Of a stretch of DNA of 64,000 nucleotides, positions 31,898-48,942 are shown piece by piece (position 1 is the stretch's first letter; the number at the start of each line of letters is the position of its first letter). The notes under the pieces are model-generated. The model did no database searches, had not been told where the DNA came from, and saw only the letters and a list, made by a program, of their open reading frames with translations. The translations under genes were made by a program, and so were the position numbers. Origin of the DNA: an uncultured Oscillospiraceae bacterium (lineage in GTDB: Bacteria > Bacillota > Clostridia > Oscillospirales > Oscillospiraceae); NCBI GenBank assembly GCA_947624985.1, contig CANQMO010000008.1, positions 1 to 64,000 on the forward strand, in the 5' to 3' direction.

Positions 31898-32998
31898 ATG
31901 GCCCCCGAGAAGAAGACCGAGCAGGTCTACCGCTGGCTGCTGGCCTACATCGACGAGAACAAATTTGCCGGGAGCCAGAAGCTGCCCTCGGAGAACGCCC
32001 TGCGGCGCCGTCTCTCGGTGAGCCGGGAGACGGTGCGGGCGGCCTTTGACCGGCTGGCCTCGGACGGGGTCGTCTATAAGGTCAAGGGCAGCGGCACCTT
32101 CTTCAACAGGGAGCTGGCCCTGTCCCGGGAGATGAGCGCCGGGAGCGCCCCGCGGCGTATCGGCCTCATCCTCCAGGGACAGGACGCCGACGCCAACTCC
32201 GCCCTCATCGAGGGCGTACGGAGCGTGCTGACGGAGGGGCAGGCGGACCTGAGCGTGTTCCTCACGGACAACAAGTTCGCCAATGAGCGCCGGTGCCTGC
32301 AAACGGTGGTCCACCAGAATTTCAGCGGCTTTATCGTGGACGGGGTGAAGGCGAGCCTGCTCAACCCCAATCTGGACTGCTATCAGGACCTGTACCGGCG
32401 GCGTGTCCCGGTGGTGTTTTATAACAACTACTATAAAAACCTCCGCTATCCCCGGGTCATCGTCAATGACCGGCAGTGCGCCGGCGAGCTCATTGATCTG
32501 CTCATCGACGCGGGGCACCGCCACATCGCGGGCATATTCGTCTACGACAACTACCAGAGCATTGAGAAATTCCAGGGCATGATCGCCGCCCTCCAGCGCC
32601 ACGGCGTGGAGTATCAGGACGATCACATCAAGTGGTGCATTTCCAACGAGGCCCATGACGAGAGCTTTGTGCGCGTCATCGAGCGGTTTTTGAAGGGCAT
32701 CCCCCGGTGCACGGCGGTGGTGTGCTGCAACGCCATCATCTACCGCCTGGTCCGGAAGGCTCTGGCGCGGATGGACCGGCAGGTGCCGGAGGACTGTTCG
32801 CTGGTCTGCTTCGACTACTCCGGCGACGACTGGCAGACCGAGGGCGTCACCGGCTCGATCTATCAGGGCTGTGAGATGGGCAGGCAGGTGGCCACCCGGC
32901 TGCTTCGGATGATCGACCGGCGGGACTGTGAGGACAAGGGCTATTCCTATGTGATGAAGCCGAAGATCTGCGTAGGCCGATCCATACGGCGGCTGTAA
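31898..32998 (+). CDS. GntR-type regulator with LacI-like sensor domain
   Basis: A 366-residue repressor-type regulator. Residues 1-70 form a GntR winged helix (KLPSENALRRRLSVSRETVRAAFDRLASDGV, then KGSGTFF). From about residue 85 it has a periplasmic-binding-protein fold as in LacI/GalR (RRIGLILQG, DGVKASLLN, PRVIVNDRQCAGELIDLLIDAGHRHIAGI, CFDYSGDD), the same combination as AraR. It should respond to a small ligand, presumably the substrate or product of the operon. It starts 4 bp after the sulfatase stop and is the last gene before a strong terminator. Confidence 0.87.
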   Translation: MAPEKKTEQVYRWLLAYIDENKFAGSQKLPSENALRRRLSVSRETVRAAFDRLASDGVVYKVKGSGTFFNRELALSREMSAGSAPRRIGLILQGQDADANSALIEGVRSVLTEGQADLSVFLTDNKFANERRCLQTVVHQNFSGFIVDGVKASLLNPNLDCYQDLYRRRVPVVFYNNYYKNLRYPRVIVNDRQCAGELIDLLIDAGHRHIAGIFVYDNYQSIEKFQGMIAALQRHGVEYQDDHIKWCISNEAHDESFVRVIERFLKGIPRCTAVVCCNAIIYRLVRKALARMDRQVPEDCSLVCFDYSGDDWQTEGVTGSIYQGCEMGRQVATRLLRMIDRRDCEDKGYSYVMKPKICVGRSIRRL

Positions 32999-33001
32999 AG
33001 A

Positions 33002-33037
33002 GACAAAGGCGCCTCCCCGGCGGGAGGCGCCTTTGTC
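33002..33037 (+). terminator. Terminator of the TTT-sulfatase operon
   Basis: A perfect 16-bp stem (33002-33017 with 33022-33037, loop CGGC) directly after the regulator gene. No T-tract beyond TTT within the stem, but the convergent gene on the other side makes a bidirectional block likely. Confidence 0.8.
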
Positions 33038-33052
33038 AGCTTGTAAAAGTAT

Positions 33053-33079
33053 GGATGAAAGGGAGCGAAGCCCGGTCAG
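33053..33079 (-). repeat. Dispersed short repeat, copy 2
   Basis: Reverse-strand match to 5314-5340 (26 of 27 bases). It lies 48 bp past the stop of the minus-strand glycosyltransferase gene, again in the direction of the upstream gene. Confidence 0.6.
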
Positions 33080-33126
33080 GACGAGCCGTGCGGTCATGGG
33101 TCCCAAAAGGCTGGCCGGCCCGCCGG

Positions 33127-34356
33127 TCATTTTTGCGGCTGGGGCGCTTCGGCCCCGCCCCGCAGGTGATACACCGTGTAACCGGCAGCCAGCGCCAGGG
33201 CCAGAGCCATGGCGGCGCCGCCGTACCGCATGGGCAGCAGGAACCGCATTTTCAGATACGCGTGATAGCCCAGCAGAGAGCCGAAGTTGACGCACAGCGC
33301 CGGAAGGAACAGCTTCGGCGTGCAGACCGCCAGCGCCAGCGTCAGGATATCCGCGATAAAGAAATACCGGTCGTGCATGTGCGGCAGGAAGAAGGGCACG
33401 CCGATGGCGAACAGCAGGCACGCCCCGAAAAGGGCCTTGTCCCCGGCCTGTTTCCACCGGACCAGAAACAGCGCGTACACCGCGCAGCAGAATATCACCG
33501 CCAGTATGATGCCGATCCGGGACGCGGCGGCGTTGTCCATTCTGGTGAAGTCGAACAGGGCGTACAGGGAGGAGGAGTTGTAGTTGAGCCCGTCGCCGAT
33601 GGTGCCCGTGTTGCGTACATACAGGGTGAGAAGCTCCCAGAACCCGCGCCCGGCCAGCACGGCGGGCAGGATGGAGGCGATATACACGGCGGGGAACACC
33701 GGCACATGCTTCCACTTTATCCTTCCGGTCAGAAGGAAGATGAAATAGACCGGCAGCAGGAACACGCCCTGTAGCTTGAACGACACGCTCAGCGCGATGG
33801 CGGCCACGGACAGCGCCGGCCTTCCGTCCAGCGCGTAATACACCGCCAGCACTGCGAAGGCCGCGTAGATCACGTCGCACTGGCCCCACAGGGCCCCGTT
33901 GAGCACCACCGACGGCAGCCACAGCACCAGCACGAAGGCCGCCAGCTTTTTCGCCGGGCTTTTCGTCAGCACCCCCACCAGCCGCATGACGGCCCAGGCC
34001 ATCACCACGTCGAAGAAGATACTCAGCAGCTTCACAAGATACAGGTCGTAAATGTCGCTCAGAGTGAACAGCGACAGGAAATAGAGATAGGGCACGTTGT
34101 AGTTGCAGCTCCATATCTCCTGGCCCAGCCCCTTCCAGGGGCCCGCCTCCCGCAGGGACTGGAGCCATACCTTCAGCCAGTCCTGATAGTCCAGAGTCTC
34201 GTAGGTCATCAGACAGTAGCGCAGCACGAAGGCCAGCGGCACCATCGCCAGCGCCAGTGCCCGCTGCTCCCGGGTGCGGAGGAGCCCCTCCCGCCACAGC
34301 AGCCACAGCGCCAGGACCAGCTCGCCATACAGCATGATCGTTGCCCGATGATCCAA
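33127..34356 (-). CDS. Gpi18-like membrane glycosyltransferase
   Basis: About 409 residues with ten or more membrane helices. The pattern of a Glu/Asp pair early on (TYETLDYQDWLKVW), YNVPYLYFLSL, a WGQCDVIYAAFAVLAVY segment and the HMHDRYFF motif near the C-terminus match Gpi18/COG5542 mannosyltransferase-like enzymes that use a lipid-linked sugar at the outer face. Start is uncertain: TTG at 34356 has an ideal GAGGTG site six bases upstream (34362-34367); GTG 34365 and ATG 34335 are alternatives. It stands alone between the regulator and rpoB. Sugar and acceptor unknown. Confidence 0.78.
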   Translation of the reverse strand: MDHRATIMLYGELVLALWLLWREGLLRTREQRALALAMVPLAFVLRYCLMTYETLDYQDWLKVWLQSLREAGPWKGLGQEIWSCNYNVPYLYFLSLFTLSDIYDLYLVKLLSIFFDVVMAWAVMRLVGVLTKSPAKKLAAFVLVLWLPSVVLNGALWGQCDVIYAAFAVLAVYYALDGRPALSVAAIALSVSFKLQGVFLLPVYFIFLLTGRIKWKHVPVFPAVYIASILPAVLAGRGFWELLTLYVRNTGTIGDGLNYNSSSLYALFDFTRMDNAAASRIGIILAVIFCCAVYALFLVRWKQAGDKALFGACLLFAIGVPFFLPHMHDRYFFIADILTLALAVCTPKLFLPALCVNFGSLLGYHAYLKMRFLLPMRYGGAAMALALALAAGYTVYHLRGGAEAPQPQK

Positions 34357-34424
34357 AGAAAACACCTCGCAGAAAGAAAGCGGCGAGGCTCTGCCCGCCG
34401 CTGGTAAAATTCATAAAAATTGTC

Positions 34425-34454
34425 TTGACAAGCGCTTTCGGAAAATGATAGAAT
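34425..34454 (+). promoter_or_regulatory. Promoter of rpoBC
   Basis: TTGACA (34425-34430), 18-bp spacer, TAGAAT (34449-34454). About 145 nt of leader precede rpoB; it holds an imperfect GATGG/CCATC hairpin and an A/T-rich stretch. Confidence 0.75.
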
Positions 34455-34602
34455 AACGTGCTATGCATAAAAGATGGATCAAAAGACCCATCCCCACCTA
34501 TCGCCGTTATTTTACCACATTCACAGAATAAGTCAAGACGGCGGACGATTTTTTTATCAACTTGCCCTGGCGTATCATTTACCGAAGGAGTGATCGAATT
34601 TC

Positions 34603-42134
<7,532 letters not shown>

Positions 42135-42158
42135 GGATCATCGGCACAAAAGACTGTC

Positions 42159-42185
42159 ATCCGCCCCGCTTTGCGCGGGGCGGAT
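42159..42185 (+). terminator. Terminator of rpoBC
   Basis: A perfect 11-bp G/C stem (42159-42169 with 42175-42185, loop TTTGC), followed by TGGTTCG. The T-tract is poor, so some readthrough into the next gene is likely. Confidence 0.65.
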
Positions 42186-42214
42186 GGTTCGTCAGCGGAG
42201 AAAGGAGCGGGCGT

Positions 42215-42991
42215 ATGGGGACTGACTGGCAGACGCTGAGCGGCTATCGCTATGCCCACCGGGGCCTGCACGACCTGAACGCCGGCAGGCCGGAAAATTC
42301 CCTGGGCGCCTTCCGGGCGGCGGCGGAGGCCGGATTCGGGGCGGAGCTGGACGTACATCTCATGGCGGACGGGGCATTGGCGGTGGTCCATGACAGCGAC
42401 CTGGAGCGGGTCTGCGGCAGACGGGGGCGTATAGAAGCCCTGCGCCGGGAGGACCTGGCGGGGTATCCGCTGCTGTGGTCCGGGGAGACCATCCCGCTGC
42501 TGGAGGATGTGCTGGCGGTCTTTGCGGGAAGGGGACCGCTCATTATCGAACTGAAACCCGCCTGGGGAAACGCCGTGGCCCTCACCGACGCGGCCATGGC
42601 GCTTCTGGCGGACTGGAAGGGCGCGTACTGCGTGGAGAGCTTTCACCCGGCGGTGCTGGTCCGCCTGAGAAGGAAGTGGCCGGACGTGATCCGGGGCCAG
42701 CTGAGCCAGCGCTATGGGCGCGGCATCCCCAGCGGTTACGGACGGCTGGCGGACTGGGCCATGACCCATCTTCTGGTGTGCGCGCTGGGAAGGCCGGATT
42801 TCGTGGCGTACCGCTGGCAGGACCGGTCCGAGCCCGCTCTGGCGCGGGTGAAGGAGCGCTGCGGGGTCCACGAGGTCTCCTGGACGGTCCGGGACCGGGA
42901 GACCATGGAACGGCTGGAGGACGCGGGCTCAACGGTCATATTCGAGGGCTTTTTGCCGTCCAGCCCGTTCAGCCGGCAAAAAACGCCCTGA
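42215..42991 (+). CDS. Glycerophosphodiester phosphodiesterase
   Basis: A 258-residue GDPD-family enzyme that hydrolyses deacylated phospholipids such as glycerophosphocholine to glycerol 3-phosphate and an alcohol. The catalytic motif YAHRGLHD (His-Arg) is near residue 15, with ENSLGAFRAAAEAGFGAELDVH (Glu and Glu/Asp metal ligands) and VVHDSDLERV (second His). A later LIIELKP completes the site. No signal peptide, so it is cytoplasmic. AGAAAGGAG precedes ATG 42215. It sits where many Firmicutes carry an L7Ae-like ribosomal gene between rpoC and rpsL. Confidence 0.9.
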   Translation: MGTDWQTLSGYRYAHRGLHDLNAGRPENSLGAFRAAAEAGFGAELDVHLMADGALAVVHDSDLERVCGRRGRIEALRREDLAGYPLLWSGETIPLLEDVLAVFAGRGPLIIELKPAWGNAVALTDAAMALLADWKGAYCVESFHPAVLVRLRRKWPDVIRGQLSQRYGRGIPSGYGRLADWAMTHLLVCALGRPDFVAYRWQDRSEPALARVKERCGVHEVSWTVRDRETMERLEDAGSTVIFEGFLPSSPFSRQKTP

Positions 42992-43027
42992 TCCTGGCAG
43001 GTATCCCTTACAAATGATGATTTTTCC

Positions 43028-43056
43028 TTGACACACCAGGGTTTTTCTGTTAAAAT
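43028..43056 (+). promoter_or_regulatory. Promoter of the rpsL-rpsG-fusA operon
   Basis: TTGACA (43028-43033), 17-bp spacer, TAAAAT (43051-43056), about 65 bp before rpsL. Confidence 0.85.
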
Positions 43057-43122
43057 CCTATTTTGCGTGAAAGCGTGGATATTCCGCGCCCAAAACGTAA
43101 TTTTTAAAGAAAGGAGAAAAAA

Positions 43123-43536
43123 ATGCCTACTTTTAACCAGCTGGTCCGCAAGGGCCGCCAGAAGGTCACCTACAAGTCCACGTCTCCCGCTATGCAGAAG
43201 GGCCTGAACACCCTGAAGAACCGTGAGACCGACCTGAGCTCTCCCCAGAAGCGCGGCGTGTGCACGGCGGTGCGTACTTCTACGCCCAAAAAGCCTAACT
43301 CCGCTCTGCGGAAGATCGCCCGTGTGCGTCTGACCAATGGCTATGAGGTGACGGCCTATATCCCCGGTATCGGCCACAACCTGCAGGAGCACTCCGTGGT
43401 CATGATCCGCGGCGGCCGTGTGAAGGACCTTCCCGGCGTGCGTTACCACATCATCCGCGGCTCTCTGGATACCCAGGGTGTGGACGGCCGCCGTCAGGCC
43501 CGCTCCAAGTACGGCGCCAAGCGCCCCAAGAAGTAA
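43123..43536 (+). CDS. rpsL: Ribosomal protein S12
   Basis: A 137-residue S12, part of the decoding centre of the small subunit. The loop [11 protein letters not shown] keeps the Lys whose change gives streptomycin resistance, and the second loop [13 protein letters not shown] keeps the Asp that is methylthiolated in many bacteria. AAAGGAG precedes ATG 43123. Confidence 0.98.
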   Translation: MPTFNQLVRKGRQKVTYKSTSPAMQKGLNTLKNRETDLSSPQKRGVCTAVRTSTPKKPNSALRKIARVRLTNGYEVTAYIPGIGHNLQEHSVVMIRGGRVKDLPGVRYHIIRGSLDTQGVDGRRQARSKYGAKRPKK

Positions 43537-43663
43537 AGCGAGACCCCAACAGCGTCCCTGTTGGTTCCTATATATTAATGTAGGGAACGTCAGGGCGCAA
43601 ACGGAAGTCGAAAGACACTTTCGAGTACCGGTGAATTCATTCTTATGAAGGAGGGAAGTAAAA
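43537..43663 (+). other. 127-nt rpsL-rpsG intercistronic leader
   Basis: Contains CCAACAG/CTGTTGG (43546-43552, 43558-43564) and GTTCC...GGAAC pairing (43564-43568 with about 43584-43588) around an A/T-rich loop. In E. coli the equivalent gap binds S7 for feedback control; whether that holds here is inference. Confidence 0.45.
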
Positions 43664-44134
43664 GTGCCCAGAAGAGGTAACGTTCCCAAAAGAGAGATCT
43701 TGCCGGATCCTGTGTACCACTCCGTTCTGGTGACCAAGCTGGTCAACCAGATCATGCTGGACGGCAAGAAGGGCGTGGCCCAGAAGGTCGTGTATTCCGC
43801 CTTTGACATCATCAAGGAAAAGAGCGGCAAGGACCCCATGGAGGCCTACACCGAAGCTCTGAACAACATCATGCCCAGCCTGGAAGTGAAGGCCCGCCGT
43901 GTGGGCGGCGCCACCTACCAGGTGCCCATCGAGGTGCGTCCTGTCCGGCGGCAGACCCTTGGCCTGCGCTGGCTGGTGGGTTATGCGCGCAAGCGCGGCG
44001 AGAAGACCATGAAAGAGCGCCTGGCCGGCGAGATCATGGACGCCTGCAACAATACCGGCGCCGCTGTGAAGAAGCGCGAGGATACCCACAAGATGGCCGA
44101 GTCCAATAAGGCCTTCGCGCACTTCCGGTATTGA
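43664..44134 (+). CDS. rpsG: Ribosomal protein S7
   Basis: A 156-residue S7, the protein that starts assembly of the 30S head. [15 protein letters not shown] at the N-terminus and [14 protein letters not shown] in the middle are the usual blocks. GTG start at 43664 follows GGAGGG. fusA begins 20 bp after its stop. Confidence 0.98.
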   Translation: MPRRGNVPKREILPDPVYHSVLVTKLVNQIMLDGKKGVAQKVVYSAFDIIKEKSGKDPMEAYTEALNNIMPSLEVKARRVGGATYQVPIEVRPVRRQTLGLRWLVGYARKRGEKTMKERLAGEIMDACNNTGAAVKKREDTHKMAESNKAFAHFRY

Positions 44135-44154
44135 TACCCTAAGGAAGGAAAACC

Positions 44155-46233
44155 ATGCCGAGAGAGTATTCCCTTGAAAAAACCAGAAATATCGGCATAA
44201 TGGCCCACATCGACGCCGGCAAGACAACGACTACCGAGCGTATCTTGTTCTACACCGGCGTCAACTACAAGCTTGGCGAGGTCCATGAGGGCAACGCCAC
44301 CATGGACTGGATGGAGCAGGAGCAGGAGCGGGGCATAACCATCACCAGCGCCGCCACCACCTGCCACTGGCGGGACCACCGCATAAACATCATCGACACC
44401 CCGGGTCATGTGGACTTCACCGTGGAGGTGGAGCGCTCTCTGCGCGTGCTGGACGGCTCTGTGACCGTGCTGTGTGCCAAGGGGGGCGTGGAGCCCCAGA
44501 CGGAGACCGTGTGGCGTCAGGCGGACAACTACAACGTCCCCCGGCTGATCTACGTCAACAAGATGGACATCACCGGCGCGGATTTCTTCAACGTTGTGGA
44601 TATGGTTCGGGAGCGGCTGAAGTGCAACGCCGTGCCCATCCAGCTGCCCATCGGGCGTGAGGCGGACTTCCGCGGTATCATCGACCTGGTGGAGATGAAG
44701 GCCGACGTGTACTATGACGACCTGGGCAAGGACATGAAAGTGGAGGAGATCCCCGCCGATATGCTGGACCAGGCCAGGGCGTACCGTGAAAAGCTGATCG
44801 ACGCCGCTTCGGATTTCTCCGACGACATCGCCATGCTCTATCTGGAGGGGGAGGAGATCCCCGCCGATATGATCCGCGCGGCCTTGCGGCAGGGCACCAT
44901 CAGCGGCAAGCTGGTGTGCGTCACCTGCGGTACCAGCTACCGCAACAAGGGCGTGCAGAAGCTGCTGGACGCCATCGTGGACTTTCTGCCGTCGCCGCTG
45001 GACGTGCCCCCGGTGAAGGGGACCGACCCCAGGACGGATAAGGAAGTGGAGCGGCCCAGTTCTGACGACGCGCCCTTCTCCGCTCTGGCGTTCAAGATCA
45101 TGACCGACCCCTATGTGGGCAAGCTGACCTTCGCCCGTGTCTATTCCGGCACGGCCACCGCCGGCTCCACGGTCATGAACTCCACCAAGGGCAAGCGGGA
45201 GCGGCTGGCGCGGATGCTCCTTATGCACGCCAACCACCGCCAGGACCTGGACACCATCTATTCCGGCGACATCGTGGCGCTGGTCGGTCTGAAAAACACC
45301 ACCACGGGCGACACTTTAAGCGACGACAAGCACCAGATCGTGCTGGAGAGCATGGAATTCCCCGAGCCGGTGATCCGGGTGGCCATCGAGCCCAAGACCA
45401 AGGCCGGCGAGGAAAAGATGACCATCGCTCTCGCCAAGCTGGCGGAGGAGGACCCCACCTTTAAGGCATACACCGATGAGGAGACGGGCCAGACCATCAT
45501 CGCCGGTATGGGCGAGCTGCACCTGGAGATCATCGTGGATAGGCTGCTGCGCGAATTTCGCGTGGAGGCCAACGTGGGCAAGCCCCAGGTCTCCTACAAG
45601 GAGACCATCACCCGCCCGGCGACGGTGGACGTGCGTTACGCCCGCCAGACCGGCGGCAAGGGCCAGTTCGCCCAGGTGAAGCTGATGATCGAACCCAACG
45701 AGTCCGGCAAGGGCTACGAGTTCATCAACGCCGTCACCGGCGGCGCGATCCCCAAGGAGTATATCCCCGCCGTGGATGCGGGTATCCAGGGCGCCATGCT
45801 TGGCGGTGTGGTGGCCGGCTACCCGATGGTGGACGTGAAGGCCACGGTGCTGGACGGCCAGTTCCACGAGGTGGACTCCTCGGAGATGGCCTTCAAGATC
45901 TGCGGCAGCATGGCGTTCAAGGAGGCCTGCGAGAAGGCCGGTCCCACGCTGCTGGAGCCCATCATGAAGGTGGTCGTCACGACCCCGGAGGAGTATATGG
46001 GCGACGTGATCGGCGACATCAACTCCCGCCGTGGCCAGGTGATCGGCCAGGAATTCCGCAATGGCGCCGTGATCATCGAGTGCAGCGTGCCGCTGTCGAG
46101 CATGTTCGGCTACGCCACGGACCTGCGCAGCAGGACCCAGGGCCGGGCCAACTACTCCATGGAGCCCAGCCACTATATCGAGCTGCCCCAGAGCCTGCGG
46201 GAGAAGCTCGTGGGCGCCAGGCACAAACTGTAA
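44155..46233 (+). CDS. fusA: Elongation factor G
   Basis: A 692-residue translocation GTPase. G1 [10 protein letters not shown]2 region [12 protein letters not shown]3 DTPGHVDFT and G4 NKMD are all present, with domains II-V following (domain IV includes [12 protein letters not shown] and [17 protein letters not shown]). AAGGAAGG precedes ATG 44155. Full length, no mark of the truncated EF-G paralogues. Confidence 0.98.
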   Translation: MPREYSLEKTRNIGIMAHIDAGKTTTTERILFYTGVNYKLGEVHEGNATMDWMEQEQERGITITSAATTCHWRDHRINIIDTPGHVDFTVEVERSLRVLDGSVTVLCAKGGVEPQTETVWRQADNYNVPRLIYVNKMDITGADFFNVVDMVRERLKCNAVPIQLPIGREADFRGIIDLVEMKADVYYDDLGKDMKVEEIPADMLDQARAYREKLIDAASDFSDDIAMLYLEGEEIPADMIRAALRQGTISGKLVCVTCGTSYRNKGVQKLLDAIVDFLPSPLDVPPVKGTDPRTDKEVERPSSDDAPFSALAFKIMTDPYVGKLTFARVYSGTATAGSTVMNSTKGKRERLARMLLMHANHRQDLDTIYSGDIVALVGLKNTTTGDTLSDDKHQIVLESMEFPEPVIRVAIEPKTKAGEEKMTIALAKLAEEDPTFKAYTDEETGQTIIAGMGELHLEIIVDRLLREFRVEANVGKPQVSYKETITRPATVDVRYARQTGGKGQFAQVKLMIEPNESGKGYEFINAVTGGAIPKEYIPAVDAGIQGAMLGGVVAGYPMVDVKATVLDGQFHEVDSSEMAFKICGSMAFKEACEKAGPTLLEPIMKVVVTTPEEYMGDVIGDINSRRGQVIGQEFRNGAVIIECSVPLSSMFGYATDLRSRTQGRANYSMEPSHYIELPQSLREKLVGARHKL

Positions 46234-46242
46234 GGAAAACAG

Positions 46243-46271
46243 TTGCAAAATATCACCATATCATGTATAAT
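46243..46271 (+). promoter_or_regulatory. Promoter of tuf
   Basis: TTGCAA (46243-46248), 17-bp spacer, TATAAT (46266-46271), starting 10 bp after the fusA stop; gives tuf its own transcription in addition to readthrough. Confidence 0.85.
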
Positions 46272-46324
46272 CCCATCAGTATGCAGAATATTTAATTTTT
46301 TCTACTTTTTAGGAGGACAATGCA

Positions 46325-47530
46325 ATGGCAAAGCAAATGTTCAACCGCACTAAGCCCCATGTGAACATCGGCACCATCGGTCATATCGACCACGGCAAGA
46401 CCACCCTGACGGCGGCCATCACCAAGGTCCTGAACATGGCCGACCCCACCGCTGCCGAATATACCGCTTACGATCAGATCGACAAGGCCCCCGAAGAGAA
46501 GGCTCGCGGCATCACGATCAACACCGCCCACGTCGAGTATCAGACCGCTACCCGCCACTATGCCCACGTCGACTGCCCGGGCCACGCCGACTATATCAAG
46601 AACATGATCACCGGCGCCGCGCAGATGGACGGCGCTATCCTGGTCATCGCCGCCTCCGACGGCCCCATGGCTCAGACCCGTGAGCACCTGCTGCTGGCCC
46701 GCCAGGTGAACGTGCCCTACGTTCTGGTGTTCCTGAACAAGTGCGACCAGGTGGACGACCCCGAGCTGCTGGAGCTGGTGGAGATGGAAGTGCGCGAGCT
46801 GCTCAACGAGTACGGCTTCCCCGGCGACGACACCCCCATCATCAAGGGCTCCGCTCTGGAGTGCCTGGTGAGCACCGAGACCGATCCTCACGCCCCCGTG
46901 TACAACTGCATTTGGGAGCTGATGGACGCCGTCGATACTTGGGTCAAGACCCCCGAGCGTGCTTCCGACAAGCCCTTCCTTATGCCCATCGAGGACGTGT
47001 TCACCATCTCCGGCCGTGGCACCGTGGTCACCGGCCGTGTGGAGCGTGGCACCGTTAAGGTCGGCGACAAGGTGGAGATCGTCGGTATCCGTGACACCCA
47101 GGAGACCGTCGTGACCGGCACCGAGATGTTCCACAAGACCCTCGAGTACGCCGAGGCCGGCGACAACGTGGGCTGCCTGCTGCGCGGTATCGACAAGAAG
47201 GCCGTCGTCCGTGGTCAGGTGCTGGCTGCTCCCAAGAGCATCCATCCCCACACCAAGTTCAAGGGCCAGGTCTACGTCCTCAGCAAGGAAGAGGGCGGCC
47301 GTCACACCCCGTTCTTCAACAACTATCGTCCCCAGTTCTATTTCCGTACCACCGACGTGACCGGCGTCATCTCCCTGCCCGAGGGCGTTGAGATGTGCAT
47401 GCCCGGCGACAACGTGGACATGAACGTGGAACTGATCACCCCGATCGCCATCGAGGTCGGCCTGCGTTTCGCTATCCGTGAGGGTGGCCGTACCGTGGGC
47501 TCCGGCGTCGTCATCGAGGTCGAGGAGTAA
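46325..47530 (+). CDS. tuf: Elongation factor Tu
   Basis: A 401-residue GTPase that delivers aminoacyl-tRNA. G1 GHIDHGKTT (Ile in place of the common Val), [20 protein letters not shown] and NKCD are present, and all three domains are complete. AGGAGGACAATGCA precedes ATG 46325. Codon use is strongly biased to C-ending codons, as expected for a very highly expressed gene. Confidence 0.98.
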   Translation: MAKQMFNRTKPHVNIGTIGHIDHGKTTLTAAITKVLNMADPTAAEYTAYDQIDKAPEEKARGITINTAHVEYQTATRHYAHVDCPGHADYIKNMITGAAQMDGAILVIAASDGPMAQTREHLLLARQVNVPYVLVFLNKCDQVDDPELLELVEMEVRELLNEYGFPGDDTPIIKGSALECLVSTETDPHAPVYNCIWELMDAVDTWVKTPERASDKPFLMPIEDVFTISGRGTVVTGRVERGTVKVGDKVEIVGIRDTQETVVTGTEMFHKTLEYAEAGDNVGCLLRGIDKKAVVRGQVLAAPKSIHPHTKFKGQVYVLSKEEGGRHTPFFNNYRPQFYFRTTDVTGVISLPEGVEMCMPGDNVDMNVELITPIAIEVGLRFAIREGGRTVGSGVVIEVEE

Positions 47531-47541
47531 TTTGAAGCGTA

Positions 47542-47573
47542 AAAACTCCCGCAGCGTCTGCTGCGGGAGTTTT
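47542..47573 (+). terminator. Terminator of tuf
   Basis: A perfect 14-bp stem (47542-47555 with 47560-47573) with AAAA/TTTT ends; works for tuf and probably also for the convergent gene. Confidence 0.88.
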
Positions 47574-47600
47574 GCGCTTTCTTTTTTCTGCGCGGCTGCC

Positions 47601-48047
47601 TCATTTCAGACCGATCATGAACCCGTTCAGATTGGTGGAGTGTACGTCGCCGCCGATGATCTGGTTTTTGTAAACATACAGGTCCGCGATGACGTTTTGC
47701 TCCTTGTCCGGGTAATTGACCACCGTGTAGGTGTACAGCGTGCAGTTGCGCCCGGCGAATTTGGTGAGGTCGTACCCCTGCTGGCGCTGGAGCTGGTTGT
47801 ACTGCTCATAAACGGCGGTGAAGTGGTCCGGGATGAGGATCTGCTGGGCCTTCTCGGAGCCGGCGTCCGCCTGCCAGCCCAATTCAGCCAGAAAGGCGAC
47901 GCGCTTTTCCGTGGTGGAGGCCGTGTCCCTGGCCAGGAGCTTCACGCCGCCTACCGAAGTGCCGGTTATGAGCAGCACGGCGATGAACGCCAGCACGCAA
48001 AGGACGATGCAGAAGGTCTTTGTCTTTGGTGTGATCCATCTTTTCAT
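47601..48047 (-). CDS. DUF4830-type single-pass membrane protein
   Basis: A 148-residue protein with one membrane segment (about residues 11-30) and an exterior domain. The block YEQYNQLQRQQGYDLTKFAGRNCTLYTYTVVNYP and the final IIGGDVHSTNLNGFM match what I recall of the DUF4830 family of Clostridia; function unknown. It starts 34 bp from the divergent rsuA-like gene. Confidence 0.65.
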   Translation of the reverse strand: MKRWITPKTKTFCIVLCVLAFIAVLLITGTSVGGVKLLARDTASTTEKRVAFLAELGWQADAGSEKAQQILIPDHFTAVYEQYNQLQRQQGYDLTKFAGRNCTLYTYTVVNYPDKEQNVIADLYVYKNQIIGGDVHSTNLNGFMIGLK

Positions 48048-48081
48048 GGTACATTGTATTCACGTTCGGGAGGGCATATGT

Positions 48082-48801
48082 ATGAAGCTGGAACGGCTTG
48101 ACAAGATCCTGGCCGGTTCCGGCCGGTTCACCCGGTCACAGGCCCGGTCCGCTATCCTCTCCGGGACCGTCACGGTGGACGGCCGGCCTGTCCGCCGCCC
48201 GGAGGCGAAGGTGAGCCGGACAGCGGATATCGCCGCCGGGGGCGAGAGCGTGGACGGGGCGGAATTCGTGTACTATATGATGAACAAGCCGGCGGGGACT
48301 ATCTGCGCCGTCGAGGACGGTGCTTACCCGGCGGTGACGGGCCTGCTGCCCCGGCACCTGCAAGCCCGGGGACTGTTCCCCGTGGGACGGCTGGACGCGG
48401 ACGTGACGGGCCTGCTGCTGCTGACGGACGACGGCGCCTTCGCCCACCGGGTCACCGCGCCCCGGTCGGAGATACGGAAGGTATACGAGGTACAAGCGGA
48501 CGGCCCCCTGGGACCGGAGGACGCCGCCCGGCTGGCCGCCGGGGTCACTATGCCGGACGGGACGGCCTACCGCCCGGCAAAGCTCGACGTCGACGGGGAG
48601 GACCCCAGCCGGTGCCTGGTGACGGTCACGGAGGGGAAATATCACGAGGTAAAAAACCTGATAGTCGCCTGCGGACGGCGCGTCACGGCCATGCGCCGGC
48701 TGTCCGTCGGAGCGCTGAAACTGGACGGGACGCTCGCCCCGGGCGCCATCCGACGGCTGACAGAGGAAGAAATTTCCAGTTGCTTTTATAATTTTATCTA
48801 A
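48082..48801 (+). CDS. RsuA-family rRNA pseudouridine synthase
   Basis: A 239-residue enzyme with an N-terminal S4 RNA-binding domain (MKLERLDKILAGSGRFTRSQARSAI) and a catalytic domain holding GRLDADVTGLLLLT, where the Asp is the nucleophile, and EGKYHEVKNL near the end. RsuA makes pseudouridine 516 in 16S rRNA; RluB/E/F relatives act on 23S, and the sequence alone does not settle the site. ATG 48082 follows GGGAGGG; an ATG four bases earlier is out of frame. Confidence 0.87.
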   Translation: MKLERLDKILAGSGRFTRSQARSAILSGTVTVDGRPVRRPEAKVSRTADIAAGGESVDGAEFVYYMMNKPAGTICAVEDGAYPAVTGLLPRHLQARGLFPVGRLDADVTGLLLLTDDGAFAHRVTAPRSEIRKVYEVQADGPLGPEDAARLAAGVTMPDGTAYRPAKLDVDGEDPSRCLVTVTEGKYHEVKNLIVACGRRVTAMRRLSVGALKLDGTLAPGAIRRLTEEEISSCFYNFI

Positions 48802-48881
48802 TTTGCGTTCCAGTTTTTGTGCAAATTGGGAATCATTCTGAAAATCGATGAAAAAGTTCACAATTTTATGGGCTGTTTCTA

Positions 48882-48910
48882 TTGCAAAATGACAGCGAAT
48901 GATTTACAAT
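48882..48910 (+). promoter_or_regulatory. Promoter of the CdaR-ftsEX region
   Basis: TTGCAA (48882-48887), 17-bp spacer, TACAAT (48905-48910). Confidence 0.8.
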
Positions 48911-48921
48911 ATCCATATTGT
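48906..48921. promoter_or_regulatory. Dyad overlapping the -10 box of the CdaR promoter
   Basis: ACAATAT (48906-48912), CC, ATATTGT (48915-48921): a perfect 7-bp dyad covering the -10 box and transcription start. A candidate site for autoregulation by the CdaR-like protein. Confidence 0.5.
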
Positions 48922-48942
48922 ATATTGTGGGGGTAAGGACAT

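Noticed and set aside
43270..43320. Possible streptomycin-resistance change in rpsL
   Set aside because: The [10 protein letters not shown] loop keeps the sensitive-type Lys.
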